Source: Brevibacillus migulae
GTDB lineage: Bacteria > Bacillota > Bacilli > Brevibacillales > Brevibacillaceae
Assembly: GCF_004521915.1 (NCBI RefSeq)
Contig: NZ_SDKD01000015.1
Coordinates: forward strand, 45,132 to 109,131
Length of the DNA stretch: 64,000 bases
Reading direction: 5' to 3'
Positions 26,487 through 34,935 of the stretch are shown in pieces (the stretch's first letter is position 1; every line of letters starts with the position of its first letter). Below the pieces are notes generated by a model. It did no database searches and was not told the DNA's origin. It worked only from the letters and a program-made list of their open reading frames with translations. Both the position numbers and the translations under genes were made by a program.

Positions 26487-26531
26487 GAAAAGGACCTGCT
26501 GCCACTATAGAGCAGGGTCCTTTTCTTTTTG
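26487..26531 (+). terminator. terminator of the tcy-like operon
   Basis: AAAAGGACC-GCT and AGC-GGTCCTTTT pair, followed by CTTTTT. Confidence 0.85.
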
Positions 26532-26542
26532 CCTATTGAAAA

Positions 26543-26623
26543 CTAGTCGTCAAACAAGAAGAAAAACAGGAGGAGAATGATGATTATCCAAAAAAAGCCT
26601 CCGTCATGTTTAAATCCGCTCAT
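26543..26623 (-). CDS. 26-residue membrane peptide, YjcZ/SscA-like
   Basis: The reading frame from ATG 26623 encodes MSGFKHDGGFFWIIII and then an uninterrupted run of Leu and Phe ending in DD. AAGGGGGG lies seven bases upstream. A short Gly-rich start plus a single hydrophobic helix is the layout of YjcZ/SscA peptides of Bacillus spores. It is too short for most gene finders. Sporulation-specific expression is inference. Confidence 0.65.
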   Translation of the reverse strand: MSGFKHDGGFFWIIIILLLFFFLFDD

Positions 26624-26771
26624 CCATGTTCCCCCCTTATACCGTGCTGAAGACAGATCATTCAACCGAGGATGAGGTCGAATTACCTGCCTGCAAGACA
26701 TTGTATGTGGAAGGAACTGCTCCGCTTGTACCCTCGTCTACTCCCCGGAAATTTGGGTAGACATCCGAGCA

Positions 26772-26800
26772 TTGTTAACACAATGTTAATGGTATTTATA
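26772..26800 (+). promoter_or_regulatory. candidate promoter with palindromic operator
   Basis: TTGTTA (26772-26777) and TTTATA (26795-26800) are 17 bases apart. A perfect palindrome, TTAACA-CAA-TGTTAA (26775-26789), overlaps the -35 and spacer. Confidence 0.35.
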
Positions 26801-26806
26801 CCAAAC

Positions 26807-26927
26807 CTACATGTTCTCTTAATATCATTCGAGTAAGCTGAAAGAGGTCAGACCCTACGATGGACATATGCGTCCTCATTTTGCCACTGGTTAGTTTGGA
26901 CCCCCTTCTGCCGGTGGCCTTTTTTTG
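26807..26927 (+). ncRNA. candidate small RNA, about 120 nt
   Basis: A plus-strand promoter-like sequence and a clear plus-strand terminator (GCCACTGG at 26883-26890 with CCGGTGGC at 26911-26918, then seven T residues) enclose a stretch with no reading frame. The flanking genes both run on the minus strand, so the terminator belongs to neither. No known RNA family was recognised. Confidence 0.35.
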
Positions 26928-26956
26928 CCCCAATGGCCCCAGTCGCCGCCTCTCTC

Positions 26957-27784
26957 TTACCCTTTCGTTCCGCCCGAAGTGAGTCCTGCGATCAAATAAC
27001 GCTGCACCCAGAGGAAAATGATCAGCACCGGCACGGTCACGATAATCGCACCAGCCGCCAGGTAATGCCAGTCCGTATTGAACTGGTTGACGAATTGCTG
27101 CAAACCGATCGGCAGCGTATACATTTTTTGCTCAGACAAAAAGGTCAGGGCGAACAAAAATTCATTCCAGGCCGTGATGAACGAATAAAAGCCGGTGACC
27201 GCCACCCCTGGCAAGGCAAGCGGCAGCACGATCCGGTAAAACGTGCCGAAGTGGGACAGTCCGTCTACACGGGCCGCCTCTTCCAGCTCGTACGGAATGG
27301 TATCAAAGAAGTTCTTCATCATCATGACGCAAAACGGGATGGCTACCGTCGCATACGCCAGGACAAGACCGAAGTAGCTGTTCAATAAGCCGAGACCATT
27401 GATGATTTTATACAGCGGAATGACCAGCAATGCCCCCGGAAACATTTGCGTCAGAAAAAAGAGATAGTTGATCGCACCTCTTCCCTTGAATTTGAACCGC
27501 GAAATCGCGTACGCAGCCGTGGTGGAAAGAAACAGCGAGATCAAAGCGGTCAAGAGCGCGATCAGGAAGCTGTTGCCCATCCATTGCAGGAACACGCCAT
27601 CCGCACGTGTCAGCACGTGGATGTAATTTTCCAGCGTAAAGGTCTCGGGTATAAAATGCAGCTCGGTCGAAAATACCTCTGACTTGGGTTTAAAGCTCGT
27701 AGACAGGATCCACAGCACAGGAAAAACGGCAAAGAATGAGGAGATGATCAGCAGCAGGTGTACCCACCAATTTGATTTTTTCAT
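26957..27784 (-). CDS. maltodextrin-type ABC permease (MalG-like)
   Basis: The 275-residue permease has six membrane helices and the EAA motif EEAARVDGLSHFGTFYRIVLP near 190-210. The N-terminus KPKSEVF and the YAISRFKFKGR segment are typical of MalG/family 1 sugar permeases. ATG 27784 lies one base after the stop of the MalF-like gene. It is the last gene of the cluster. No ATPase gene is present, so a shared MsmX-like ATPase elsewhere is probably used. Confidence 0.92.
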   Translation of the reverse strand: MKKSNWWVHLLLIISSFFAVFPVLWILSTSFKPKSEVFSTELHFIPETFTLENYIHVLTRADGVFLQWMGNSFLIALLTALISLFLSTTAAYAISRFKFKGRGAINYLFFLTQMFPGALLVIPLYKIINGLGLLNSYFGLVLAYATVAIPFCVMMMKNFFDTIPYELEEAARVDGLSHFGTFYRIVLPLALPGVAVTGFYSFITAWNEFLFALTFLSEQKMYTLPIGLQQFVNQFNTDWHYLAAGAIIVTVPVLIIFLWVQRYLIAGLTSGGTKG

Positions 27785-27785
27785 T

Positions 27786-28706
27786 TTAGTAGTACACCCC
27801 CTCATTGCTGCCGGTCTTCAGCATCCGTTGATAGATGATGGTAAAGGCCAGCAAAAAGCTCAAGATGACCACGCCGTAAGTAGCGGCCATGCCAAAATTC
27901 CAGTTGAGGAACGCTTCCCGATACGCATACGTCACCAAAATCTCGGTCGCTCGAACCGGTCCTCCCCTCGTCACGAGGAAAATCACGTTAAACAAATTGA
28001 ACGTCCAGATGACACCCAAGACGGTCGACGTAGCCGCCACCGGCTTGAGCAGCGGCAGCGTGATTGTCCAAAACTGCCGCCAAGCGCTCGCCCCATCGAC
28101 ACGAGCAGCCTCGTACAGCGATTGGGGAATGCTCTGCATGCCGCCCAAGAGCGTAATCATCATAAACGGCACCCCCAGCCAGACGTTGACCAGGATGACA
28201 GAAAACATCGCCCAGAAGCTGTCGCCCAGCCACGGAATCGCTCCGATGCCCAGCTTTTGCAGCACGAGATTGAGGACGCCGTAGGTCTCGTTATACATCC
28301 ACGTCCAGGAGAATGCCGCAATGAACGAAGGTACCGCCCAAGGCACGATCAACAGCATGCGGTAGATGCCTTTGCCTTTGATATTGCGGTTGAGCAGCAG
28401 CGCCAGGATCAGCCCGAGCGTAAAGTGAAAAAATACGTTGGTAAATGTCCAGATCAATGTCTGCACGATCACGTCACGGAACACAGACTCCGGCTGAAAA
28501 ATCGACGCAAACAAGTCGGAATAGTTTTTGAAGCCGATGAATTCATAGCTTGGCGGAGCGAATTTACTCCCCATGTTGTACTGGCTCATATCCGTAAAGC
28601 TGTACGATATCCCTTGCACAAGCGGATAAAACACAAGCACAGCCAACACCGCCAACGCAGGAGCGAGAAATACATATGCAATCCACGTGTTCTTACGAGC
28701 GCCCAC
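27786..28706 (-). CDS. maltodextrin-type ABC permease (MalF-like)
   Basis: The 306-residue protein has six membrane helices and EAA motif YEAARVDGASAWRQFWTITLP near 203-223. GTG 28706 has GGGAGG seven bases upstream, which is better than the longer reading. It pairs with the downstream MalG-like permease. Confidence 0.91.
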   Translation of the reverse strand: MGARKNTWIAYVFLAPALAVLAVLVFYPLVQGISYSFTDMSQYNMGSKFAPPSYEFIGFKNYSDLFASIFQPESVFRDVIVQTLIWTFTNVFFHFTLGLILALLLNRNIKGKGIYRMLLIVPWAVPSFIAAFSWTWMYNETYGVLNLVLQKLGIGAIPWLGDSFWAMFSVILVNVWLGVPFMMITLLGGMQSIPQSLYEAARVDGASAWRQFWTITLPLLKPVAATSTVLGVIWTFNLFNVIFLVTRGGPVRATEILVTYAYREAFLNWNFGMAATYGVVILSFLLAFTIIYQRMLKTGSNEGVYY

Positions 28707-28762
28707 AATCACGCCTCCCTTTTGCAAAAGCACTGCGATCGACCAATCCAATTCATAATAGC

Positions 28763-28796
28763 GGAAGGGGAGCGCCCTCAGGCAGCTTCCCCTTGT
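28763..28796 (-). other. stem-loop between binding-protein and permease genes
   Basis: On the minus strand AAGGGGAAGC and GC-TCCCCTT form a stable hairpin with no T-run. Such intercistronic stems usually stabilise the upstream receptor mRNA or limit read-through into permease genes. Confidence 0.5.
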
Positions 28797-28860
28797 TCTT
28801 CACCTTGCTCTGCGGATATGCCGCGCGAGCCGACTACACTTTTTTCCGTCTCATGTTCGC

Positions 28861-30138
28861 TTATTGACCAAGCAAACCTTTCCATGCATTCGCTACCGTA
28901 TCCAGGCCGTCTTTCGGAGCTTTATCTCCTTTGTAGATCGCTTGAATCTCTGGATCAAAGGAAGCGAAGATTTGGCCGCCTTCTGGAATCACGGGACGGT
29001 TTTTTGCTTTTTCCATCACGGCTTTAAAGTCGGAGATCATGCGATTTGCTTTCACTTCCGGCATGTCATAAGCGGATTTGCGCGTAGGCAACGTGCCGTT
29101 TGTGGCTGCCATTTTCGCCTGGCTTTCCTTTGTCGACAAGAAGGCAATCAGCTTGTATGCGGCATCCTTGGACTTGGACCCAGCATAGATTGCCAAGCTG
29201 TGTCCGCCAACCGGAGAACCGGTATCGCCATTTGGCCCCGCCGGGATTGGAGCGATTCCCAGATTGTTTGGATCTTTAAATTGATCGCCTGTCAATATGT
29301 CGCTCAATGCCCACGGACCGTTGAAGATCATCGCAGCGGTCCCTTTCTTGAAGGCCTCGTTCATATTTTGATAGTTGTTCGCAGCATCGATATCTTTCGG
29401 ATAGACCTTGTCTTCTTTCCCGAGTTTCACCGCAAACTCAACGCCTTGAACAGCTCCTGGCGTGTTGATCAAGATTTGTTTGTTTTCATCGATCAAACCG
29501 CCGCCAAACGCCCATACGAAAGGCAGGGTGAAGTATGCTTCCGTCTGCCGGTGATAGAATCCCCATTTGTCCGTGCCATTGGTGAGTTTTTTCGCCACAG
29601 CAGCGAACTCGTCCATAGTTTTTGGCGCTTCCGTAAAGCCTGCATCCGCCAACAGCTTTTTGTTGTAAAGGAGAGCAAGTCCATCCGTTACTTCCGGCAC
29701 ACTCCATGTTTTTCCATTCCATTTGCTGTAATTGAGCGGCGCTTCCAGGAAGTCGTCCTGATCCTTGAAGTAGTTGTCAAGCGGTTCGAGCAAGCCCATT
29801 TTTGCGAACTCCGGTGTCCACGCCACCTCGGAACGGATCACATCCGGTCCATTGCCCGCTTGCGCCGCGGTGCGGAATTTGTTTTGCGCTTCGTTAAAGG
29901 GAACGATCTCCAAGGTTACTTTGATGTCTTTGTTTTGTTCCTCGAATTGGGTGATCAATTCCTTCAATGGTACCGTTTCGGATTCACGCATGGTGGTCCA
30001 GAAAGTGATGTTTTGCGGACCTGCTTGCTGCTGAGCTTGCCCCTCTTGGCCGGCAGGTGCTGTGGAGCCGCCGCCGCAGCCGGCTAAGAGAGATCCAAAC
30101 AGTGCGAATGTGGTAAAGATACTGAAAACGCGTTTCAT
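28861..30138 (-). CDS. maltodextrin-type substrate-binding lipoprotein (MalE-like)
   Basis: The 425-residue protein has a lipoprotein signal with LLAGCGGG, then a family 1 solute-binding fold (ITFWTTMRESETVPLKELI, GPDVIRSEVAWTPEFAKMGLL, AAMIFNGPWALSDI). ATG 30138 follows AAAGGGG. The neighbouring cytoplasmic glucoamylase and LacI-type regulator make malto-oligosaccharides the likely ligand. Candidate operators lie upstream at 30207 and 30306. Confidence 0.92.
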   Translation of the reverse strand: MKRVFSIFTTFALFGSLLAGCGGGSTAPAGQEGQAQQQAGPQNITFWTTMRESETVPLKELITQFEEQNKDIKVTLEIVPFNEAQNKFRTAAQAGNGPDVIRSEVAWTPEFAKMGLLEPLDNYFKDQDDFLEAPLNYSKWNGKTWSVPEVTDGLALLYNKKLLADAGFTEAPKTMDEFAAVAKKLTNGTDKWGFYHRQTEAYFTLPFVWAFGGGLIDENKQILINTPGAVQGVEFAVKLGKEDKVYPKDIDAANNYQNMNEAFKKGTAAMIFNGPWALSDILTGDQFKDPNNLGIAPIPAGPNGDTGSPVGGHSLAIYAGSKSKDAAYKLIAFLSTKESQAKMAATNGTLPTRKSAYDMPEVKANRMISDFKAVMEKAKNRPVIPEGGQIFASFDPEIQAIYKGDKAPKDGLDTVANAWKGLLGQ

Positions 30139-30206
30139 CGATTTACCCCTTTCTCTTTTCCCTTGGAATTGCGAAGAAACTTCATAAGTACCATTTGAAC
30201 AATTAG

Positions 30207-30220
30207 TGCAAACGGTTGCA
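30207..30220. promoter_or_regulatory. LacI/CcpA-type operator 1
   Basis: TGCAAACGGTTGCA is a near-perfect palindrome in the upstream region of the binding-protein gene. It also fits a CcpA catabolite-response site. Confidence 0.6.
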
Positions 30221-30305
30221 CAAAATGCGAAAATCAACGTTTGGTTTGGATGATCATGCCTGACACCATATGTGTACCTACATCCTACAACATGAAATTA
30301 TCCAA

Positions 30306-30319
30306 AGAAAACGTTTGCA
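30306..30319. promoter_or_regulatory. LacI/CcpA-type operator 2
   Basis: AGAAAACGTTTGCA shares the AAACGTTTGCA core with operator 3. Confidence 0.55.
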
Positions 30320-30443
30320 AAATGCTTGTTTTGACCAAAATCCGGTATTTTTACCGTTTACATTGATAAAATCTCCCGTTTCTTTCTGATTACGCCTTTT
30401 TTCACTACTTTTCACCTCAGAAAATTTTGTAAGTGCGATCCGT

Positions 30444-30472
30444 TTACAAGTTCCCTCTTTTTCGATACGATG
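30444..30472 (+). promoter_or_regulatory. promoter of the LacI-type regulator gene
   Basis: TTTACA (30444-30449) and TACGAT (30467-30472) are 17 bases apart. Operator 3 covers the start-site region. Confidence 0.6.
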
Positions 30473-30478
30473 GGGGAA

Positions 30479-30492
30479 ATCAAACGTTTGCA
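30479..30492. promoter_or_regulatory. LacI/CcpA-type operator 3
   Basis: ATCAAACGTTTGCA lies directly downstream of the regulator promoter, a position suited to autorepression. Confidence 0.6.
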
Positions 30493-30517
30493 CGAGTTGT
30501 TTGGAGGGTCTTTTGTT

Positions 30518-31537
30518 ATGTCTGTCACCATTAAGGATGTAGCCCGCATCGCTGGCGTTTCACCGTCCACCGTATCGCGCGTGCTATCGAACCATCCCAA
30601 AATCAGCCCGGCCACTGTGCGCAAGGTAAGGGAAGCTATGGTGGAACTGGGCTATCATCCGAATATCATGGCGAAAAGCCTGGTATCCAAAAGCACGCAG
30701 ACAATCGGTCTGGTGCTGCCGCGCTCGGTCGAGGAGTTTTTGAATCCATTCTTTTCCGAGGTCATGCGCGGGATCTTTGCTTTCGCCAATCAGGCACAGT
30801 ATGATGTGCTGATGTCTGCTGCCAACAGTCGGCAGGAGGAGCTGGAAGCGATGAACCGCATGATCCTGGGCAGACGGGTCGACGGCATCATTATGATGGC
30901 TCCCCGAAAAAAGGATCCGGTCATCGAGCAGCTGCTGCAGCATGATTTTCCTTTTGTGCTGCTGGGGCGTTCCTTGGAACATGAGGATTTGCTCTGTGTG
31001 AATAATGACAATATTAAAGCCGCCTTCGATGCTACCAATCATCTGATTTCGCTTGGCCATAAACGCATTGGCTTTGTCAGCGGCTCGCCAGACATGGTCG
31101 TCACCGAGGACCGGTTGGAAGGATATCGTCAGGCTTTGGTAGGCGCTTCTCTGCCGTACCGGAAAGACTGGATCATCGGAGAAGAAATGCTGCAAGCTGG
31201 CGGATTTCACGCGCTCTCCCTGATGCTGACACAGCCGGAGAGGCCCACCGCTTTCGTTGTGATCGACGATGTCATCGCCTTTGGCTTTATTCGCCAGCTC
31301 TATGAAGCTGGTTTCAAAGTCCCGGATGACGTCTCCATTGTGAGCTTCAACAACATCATGCTGACAGAACTCAGTAATCCGCCGATCAGTACGGTTGATA
31401 TCGGCATTTATCATCTTGGCTACATGACAGCGCAGCTGCTGATCCGCAAAATATCGGGAGAGCCGATTGTCCAGAACCAACTGGTACTGCCGCATCGTCT
31501 TGTGGTGCGCGGCTCCTCCCTGCATCCTCGTACGTAG
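30518..31537 (+). CDS. LacI-family regulator of maltodextrin genes
   Basis: The 339-residue repressor has a LacI helix-turn-helix at 2-25 (VTIKDVARIAGVSPSTVSRVL), the hinge helix region near 48-60, and a periplasmic-binding-like effector domain ending in the usual YHLG near 305. ATG 30518 follows GGAGGG at good spacing. It is divergent from the MalE-like gene and precedes the glucoamylase gene by 23 bp, so it probably controls both and itself. MalR would be the closest functional analogue. Confidence 0.92.
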   Translation: MSVTIKDVARIAGVSPSTVSRVLSNHPKISPATVRKVREAMVELGYHPNIMAKSLVSKSTQTIGLVLPRSVEEFLNPFFSEVMRGIFAFANQAQYDVLMSAANSRQEELEAMNRMILGRRVDGIIMMAPRKKDPVIEQLLQHDFPFVLLGRSLEHEDLLCVNNDNIKAAFDATNHLISLGHKRIGFVSGSPDMVVTEDRLEGYRQALVGASLPYRKDWIIGEEMLQAGGFHALSLMLTQPERPTAFVVIDDVIAFGFIRQLYEAGFKVPDDVSIVSFNNIMLTELSNPPISTVDIGIYHLGYMTAQLLIRKISGEPIVQNQLVLPHRLVVRGSSLHPRT

Positions 31538-31560
31538 AACGCTTGAAAGGAGTCACCCTT

Positions 31561-33516
31561 ATGAAGCTTTCACCCGTTACACATAAACCATATTTGAACG
31601 ATGCGATCATCGGCAACTCCTCGATGCTCGCAGCACTTGGCTTCCACGGCGAAATCTATCGTCTCTGGTGGCCGCATCAGGATATGGCGCAGCATATTGA
31701 GAAGATGCAAGCAGGCATCTTTGTCGAAGGACACAGCAAGGAAACGCTATGGTTGAATGAGCTTGAGGCATGGAACTATGCCCAAGGTTATCTGCCAAAA
31801 AGCAATATTCTGCGGACTACGGCAACCGCCAAGAAGATTCCTGTGATCGTGGAATCCCTCGATTTTGTCGTGCCTGATGAAGATCTGCTTGTCCGTCACT
31901 ACCGCATAGTGAATAACGGACAACAGCCGCTTCGCCTGCGCTTTTATTATCATGCCTCCCTGAGTATCACGGAAAACAAGCTGTACAATACGGTAGCCTA
32001 TGAACCGGCTGTCGATGGGTTGTTGTATTTCCGCCATAACTATGCTTTTGCGCTCGCTGGTGCAAACGATTGCACGGAGTACACCGCTTCGGATGCTTTG
32101 CCTCACGCTGCTGCGGGGTATCTTCCTGGCAACGAAATTGCGATGGTGCCGGACGGAGCACTAGGCTGGCTGATGGAAATCCAACCCGGAGAGACTGCAG
32201 AAGTTCCTGTCTATCTGACTGCTGCCGACACGATCGATGAAGCTGTGTCCAAAATGAAAGCTGCGAAATCGCAGACTGCGGATAGCTGGCGGCAGAAGAC
32301 GCTCGCCTATTGGCAGCAATATCTCGCCGCTTTACCACAGCTGCCTACCCAGGATGAACGCATCCGCCGTGTCTATGAGCGCTCCTTGCTCGTCTTCCCG
32401 TTGATGGCGGACAAAGCGACCGGCAGCGTCATCGCTGCGCCTGAGTTTGACGAAGCGTTTACCCGCTGCGGCGGCTATGCCTATTGCTGGGGACGCGACG
32501 CTGCTTACATCACTACCGCTTTTGACCGGGCAGGATTGACGGATTTATCCCGCCACTTTTATCGTTGGACCTTGACTGCCCAATCGGCAGACGGGTCTTG
32601 GCAGCAGCGCCATTATCACGATGGAAGATTGGCTCCTTCGTGGGGGTTGCAAATCGATGAAGGCGGCTCCATTCTTTGGGGCATGTATCAGCATTTTCTC
32701 GCGACGCAGGATCTGTCCTTCCTGCAGGAAATGTGGCCTGCGGTAGAAAAGGGAACTGCCTTTTTGCTGTCGTTTTTGGATGCAGAGACCGGGCTTCCTC
32801 TCCCCAGCCGTGATCTGTGGGAGGAGCGCGTCGCGGAGCATACGTATTCGGCAGCGGCCGTCTATGGGGGTATCCGGGCAGCTGCCGAAATCGCCAAACA
32901 GTTGGCGAAAGTAGAACAAGCCAGCCAATGGGGCAGTGCTGCTGATCAGCTCCAAGAGGCGATCCTTCAGCAAACCGTCAACCCTGAAACCGGCTTGTTT
33001 TATCGCGGGGTGAAGCTCAGCGTGAATCAAGCTGCCTATCAGCAAGCAAAGGAAGCTGGCAAAGCGGTTGCTCAGATTACCGATCAAAAAGGGTATGTCA
33101 CTCATCTGCAAATCCATGACGAGATCATGGACATTTCGCTGCTCGGCCTGTCCGTCCCCTTTGCGGTGCTGGATGCGAATGATCCGCGGATTGCAGCCAC
33201 TGCCGATGCCATCGAACGCACATGCACCTCTCCCGTAGTTGGCGGGATTCGCCGTTATGAAGACGACCATTATATCGGCGGAAATCCGTGGATTCTGACG
33301 ACGCTTTGGCTGGCCCAGTACCGTATCCGGCAGGGGCGTTATGAAGAAGCGAAAAAGCATCTGGACTGGGCAGTTTCCCACGCCACTTCGCTCGCGCTTT
33401 TGCCTGAGCAGGTTGACCAAGAGACTGGAGAGGCTGCATGGGTCATCCCGCTCACCTGGTCCCATGCGATGTTTGTGCTGACGGTCCACATGCTTCAAGA
33501 GGCTGGACAATTGTAA
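31561..33516 (+). CDS. intracellular GH15 glucoamylase-like glycosidase
   Basis: The 651-residue protein has an N-terminal beta-sandwich (about 1-260) and a C-terminal alpha/alpha-barrel (about 275-650), as in bacterial GH15 glucoamylases. The general acid region DLWEERVAEHTYSAAAVYGG lies near 417-436 and the general base region LPEQVDQETGEA near 614-625. No signal peptide is present, so it acts on imported malto-oligosaccharides in the cytoplasm, releasing glucose. ATG 31561 follows AAAGGAGT. It is co-transcribed with the LacI-type regulator. Confidence 0.88.
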   Translation: MKLSPVTHKPYLNDAIIGNSSMLAALGFHGEIYRLWWPHQDMAQHIEKMQAGIFVEGHSKETLWLNELEAWNYAQGYLPKSNILRTTATAKKIPVIVESLDFVVPDEDLLVRHYRIVNNGQQPLRLRFYYHASLSITENKLYNTVAYEPAVDGLLYFRHNYAFALAGANDCTEYTASDALPHAAAGYLPGNEIAMVPDGALGWLMEIQPGETAEVPVYLTAADTIDEAVSKMKAAKSQTADSWRQKTLAYWQQYLAALPQLPTQDERIRRVYERSLLVFPLMADKATGSVIAAPEFDEAFTRCGGYAYCWGRDAAYITTAFDRAGLTDLSRHFYRWTLTAQSADGSWQQRHYHDGRLAPSWGLQIDEGGSILWGMYQHFLATQDLSFLQEMWPAVEKGTAFLLSFLDAETGLPLPSRDLWEERVAEHTYSAAAVYGGIRAAAEIAKQLAKVEQASQWGSAADQLQEAILQQTVNPETGLFYRGVKLSVNQAAYQQAKEAGKAVAQITDQKGYVTHLQIHDEIMDISLLGLSVPFAVLDANDPRIAATADAIERTCTSPVVGGIRRYEDDHYIGGNPWILTTLWLAQYRIRQGRYEEAKKHLDWAVSHATSLALLPEQVDQETGEAAWVIPLTWSHAMFVLTVHMLQEAGQL

Positions 33517-33525
33517 GGTGACCTT

Positions 33526-33555
33526 GCTCCACCACATTTTTGGTGGGGCTTTTTC
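33526..33555 (+). terminator. terminator of the glucoamylase gene
   Basis: GCTCCACCA pairs with TGGTGGGGC (one mismatch), followed by TTTTT. Element A2 begins five bases later. Confidence 0.8.
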
Positions 33556-33559
33556 GTTT

Positions 33560-33804
33560 GTGCAAACATGGTGGTGATGGAAGGGAAGAGAGGGCGGTGC
33601 TGCGTTCTTGCCCCACCCGCATGGGAGTATATTCTGTCCGGTTCCGCTTACAAAAATGGTACGTCACGCAAAAGGTTCGAGGAAGCCTATTCATACGTAG
33701 AGGTTGCGCGACAAGCGTGTACCATTTTTGTAAGCTCCACCTGAGTAGGTGTGACAAAGACTCCACCCGTCCCTCTCTTCCCTTCCTCACGTGGCTGTAG
33801 CGTA
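33560..33804 (+). repeat. interspersed hairpin element A, copy A2
   Basis: This copy has the same layout as A1. The inner stem here is CTTACAAAAATGGTAC with GTACCATTTTTGTAAG: both arms differ from A1 yet stay fully complementary. The outer stem is GGAAGGGAAGAGAGGG with CCCTCTCTTCCCTTCC. Right-end inverted repeat is degenerate. Confidence 0.88.
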
Positions 33805-33844
33805 TAGTCAAAAGCATGATAAAGAAAAGCATGAATCCGCTTGT

Positions 33845-33905
33845 AGCACTACGGATGTAATAACTTAAGAAACACGCTCTCCCTACGGAGCACCTCTCCC
33901 CCGCT
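33845..33905 (+). repeat. possible deleted remnant of element B
   Basis: Downstream of A2, where B would be expected, a short stretch with CGCTCTCC and ACGGAGCACCT resembles pieces of the B ends. The rest of B is missing. The match is too short to be certain. Confidence 0.3.
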
Positions 33906-33920
33906 GTGCAGATAATCAAT

Positions 33921-33964
33921 AAAACAAAAAGGATCCACGCTCTTCTTCGAGCTTGGATCCTTTG
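33921..33964 (-). terminator. terminator of the IMPase gene
   Basis: GGATCCAAGCTC and GAGCGTGGATCC form the stem on the minus strand, followed by TTTTTGTTTT. Confidence 0.85.
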
Positions 33965-33967
33965 TCG

Positions 33968-34786
33968 TTACTTGCCCTCTAAATTCAAGAATTGCCGCAG
34001 CTCTTCATAAAAAGCCGGATTGCAGGCCATCACGCTGCTCTTTTGATCGAAGGGGAGCGGCTCTCCGTTCATTTTTGTTGCCACGCCACCCGCTTCTTCC
34101 ACGATGATGCGGGCTGCGCCGAAATCCCATGCATTCAAAGACATGCTGACGTAGCCGTCAAGCCTGCCTGCCGCTACGTAGGAGATTTCCAGCGCTGCGC
34201 TGCCCAATAAACGCATGCCCCGTACCTTGCCGGCCAGCCTTTTCACAATCTGGTCGATCCCGATCTGCTCCGCCCGCTTGTTCCAAAATACGCTCGTGCA
34301 AAGTAAGGCTTCCTCCAGCTTGACTTGTTTGGTCAAGCCTAATCGGCGATCGTTGAGGTATGCCCCTTGCCCTTTTACCGCATAGAACAGCTCATCCCTA
34401 GACGGGTCGTACACAACCCCGACAAGCCCTTCCCCTTTATGGTACACAGCGATTGAGACGGAAAAATTGATTTGTTGATGGACGAAGTTGGTCGTGCCAT
34501 CAATCGGGTCAATAATCCACAATGTCTCATAATCAGCGGGATTCCCCTCGAACATGCTCTCTTCGCCGAGAATGCCATGATCTGGAAATTCCTTTATTAT
34601 GGCTTGGATCACGTGTTTTTCCACTTCTTTATCCACTGCCGTGACCAGATCGGAAGCAGAGGTCTTATACTCAACCAGAATTGGCTGTTTCAATCGTTCC
34701 AGGCTTAGCGCTCCCGCTGTTTTCGCACAATGAATTGCCATTTTTTTGAGCGCTTCAATTTGAACTGGCTGCAAACAAATCGCCAC
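33968..34786 (-). CDS. inositol monophosphatase-family phosphatase
   Basis: The 272-residue protein has all metal-site motifs of the family: GEES (near 73-76), WIIDPIDGTTNF (near 89-100) and WDFGAARIIVEEAGG (near 216-230). The family dephosphorylates inositol phosphate, histidinol phosphate, fructose bisphosphate or PAP under magnesium dependence; the substrate cannot be read from sequence. It is monocistronic. Confidence 0.9.
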   Translation of the reverse strand: MAICLQPVQIEALKKMAIHCAKTAGALSLERLKQPILVEYKTSASDLVTAVDKEVEKHVIQAIIKEFPDHGILGEESMFEGNPADYETLWIIDPIDGTTNFVHQQINFSVSIAVYHKGEGLVGVVYDPSRDELFYAVKGQGAYLNDRRLGLTKQVKLEEALLCTSVFWNKRAEQIGIDQIVKRLAGKVRGMRLLGSAALEISYVAAGRLDGYVSMSLNAWDFGAARIIVEEAGGVATKMNGEPLPFDQKSSVMACNPAFYEELRQFLNLEGK

Positions 34787-34935
34787 CTACCTCATGGACT
34801 TTTACTTAGTTTACCATACTTTTTCCTGAAAAGATAAACCTGGGTGTGCTTCCAAACAGATCTGCTGAACAAAATTTGGCTTGGGTGAAGCGGCAGACTT
34901 TAGGGGATCATTTTCCTAAGAAAAGGGGTGATTCG

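Noticed and set aside
27684..29027. 447-codon plus-strand frame
   Set aside because: It is the antisense shadow of the sugar permease genes, rich in His, Arg and Gln as expected for such shadows.
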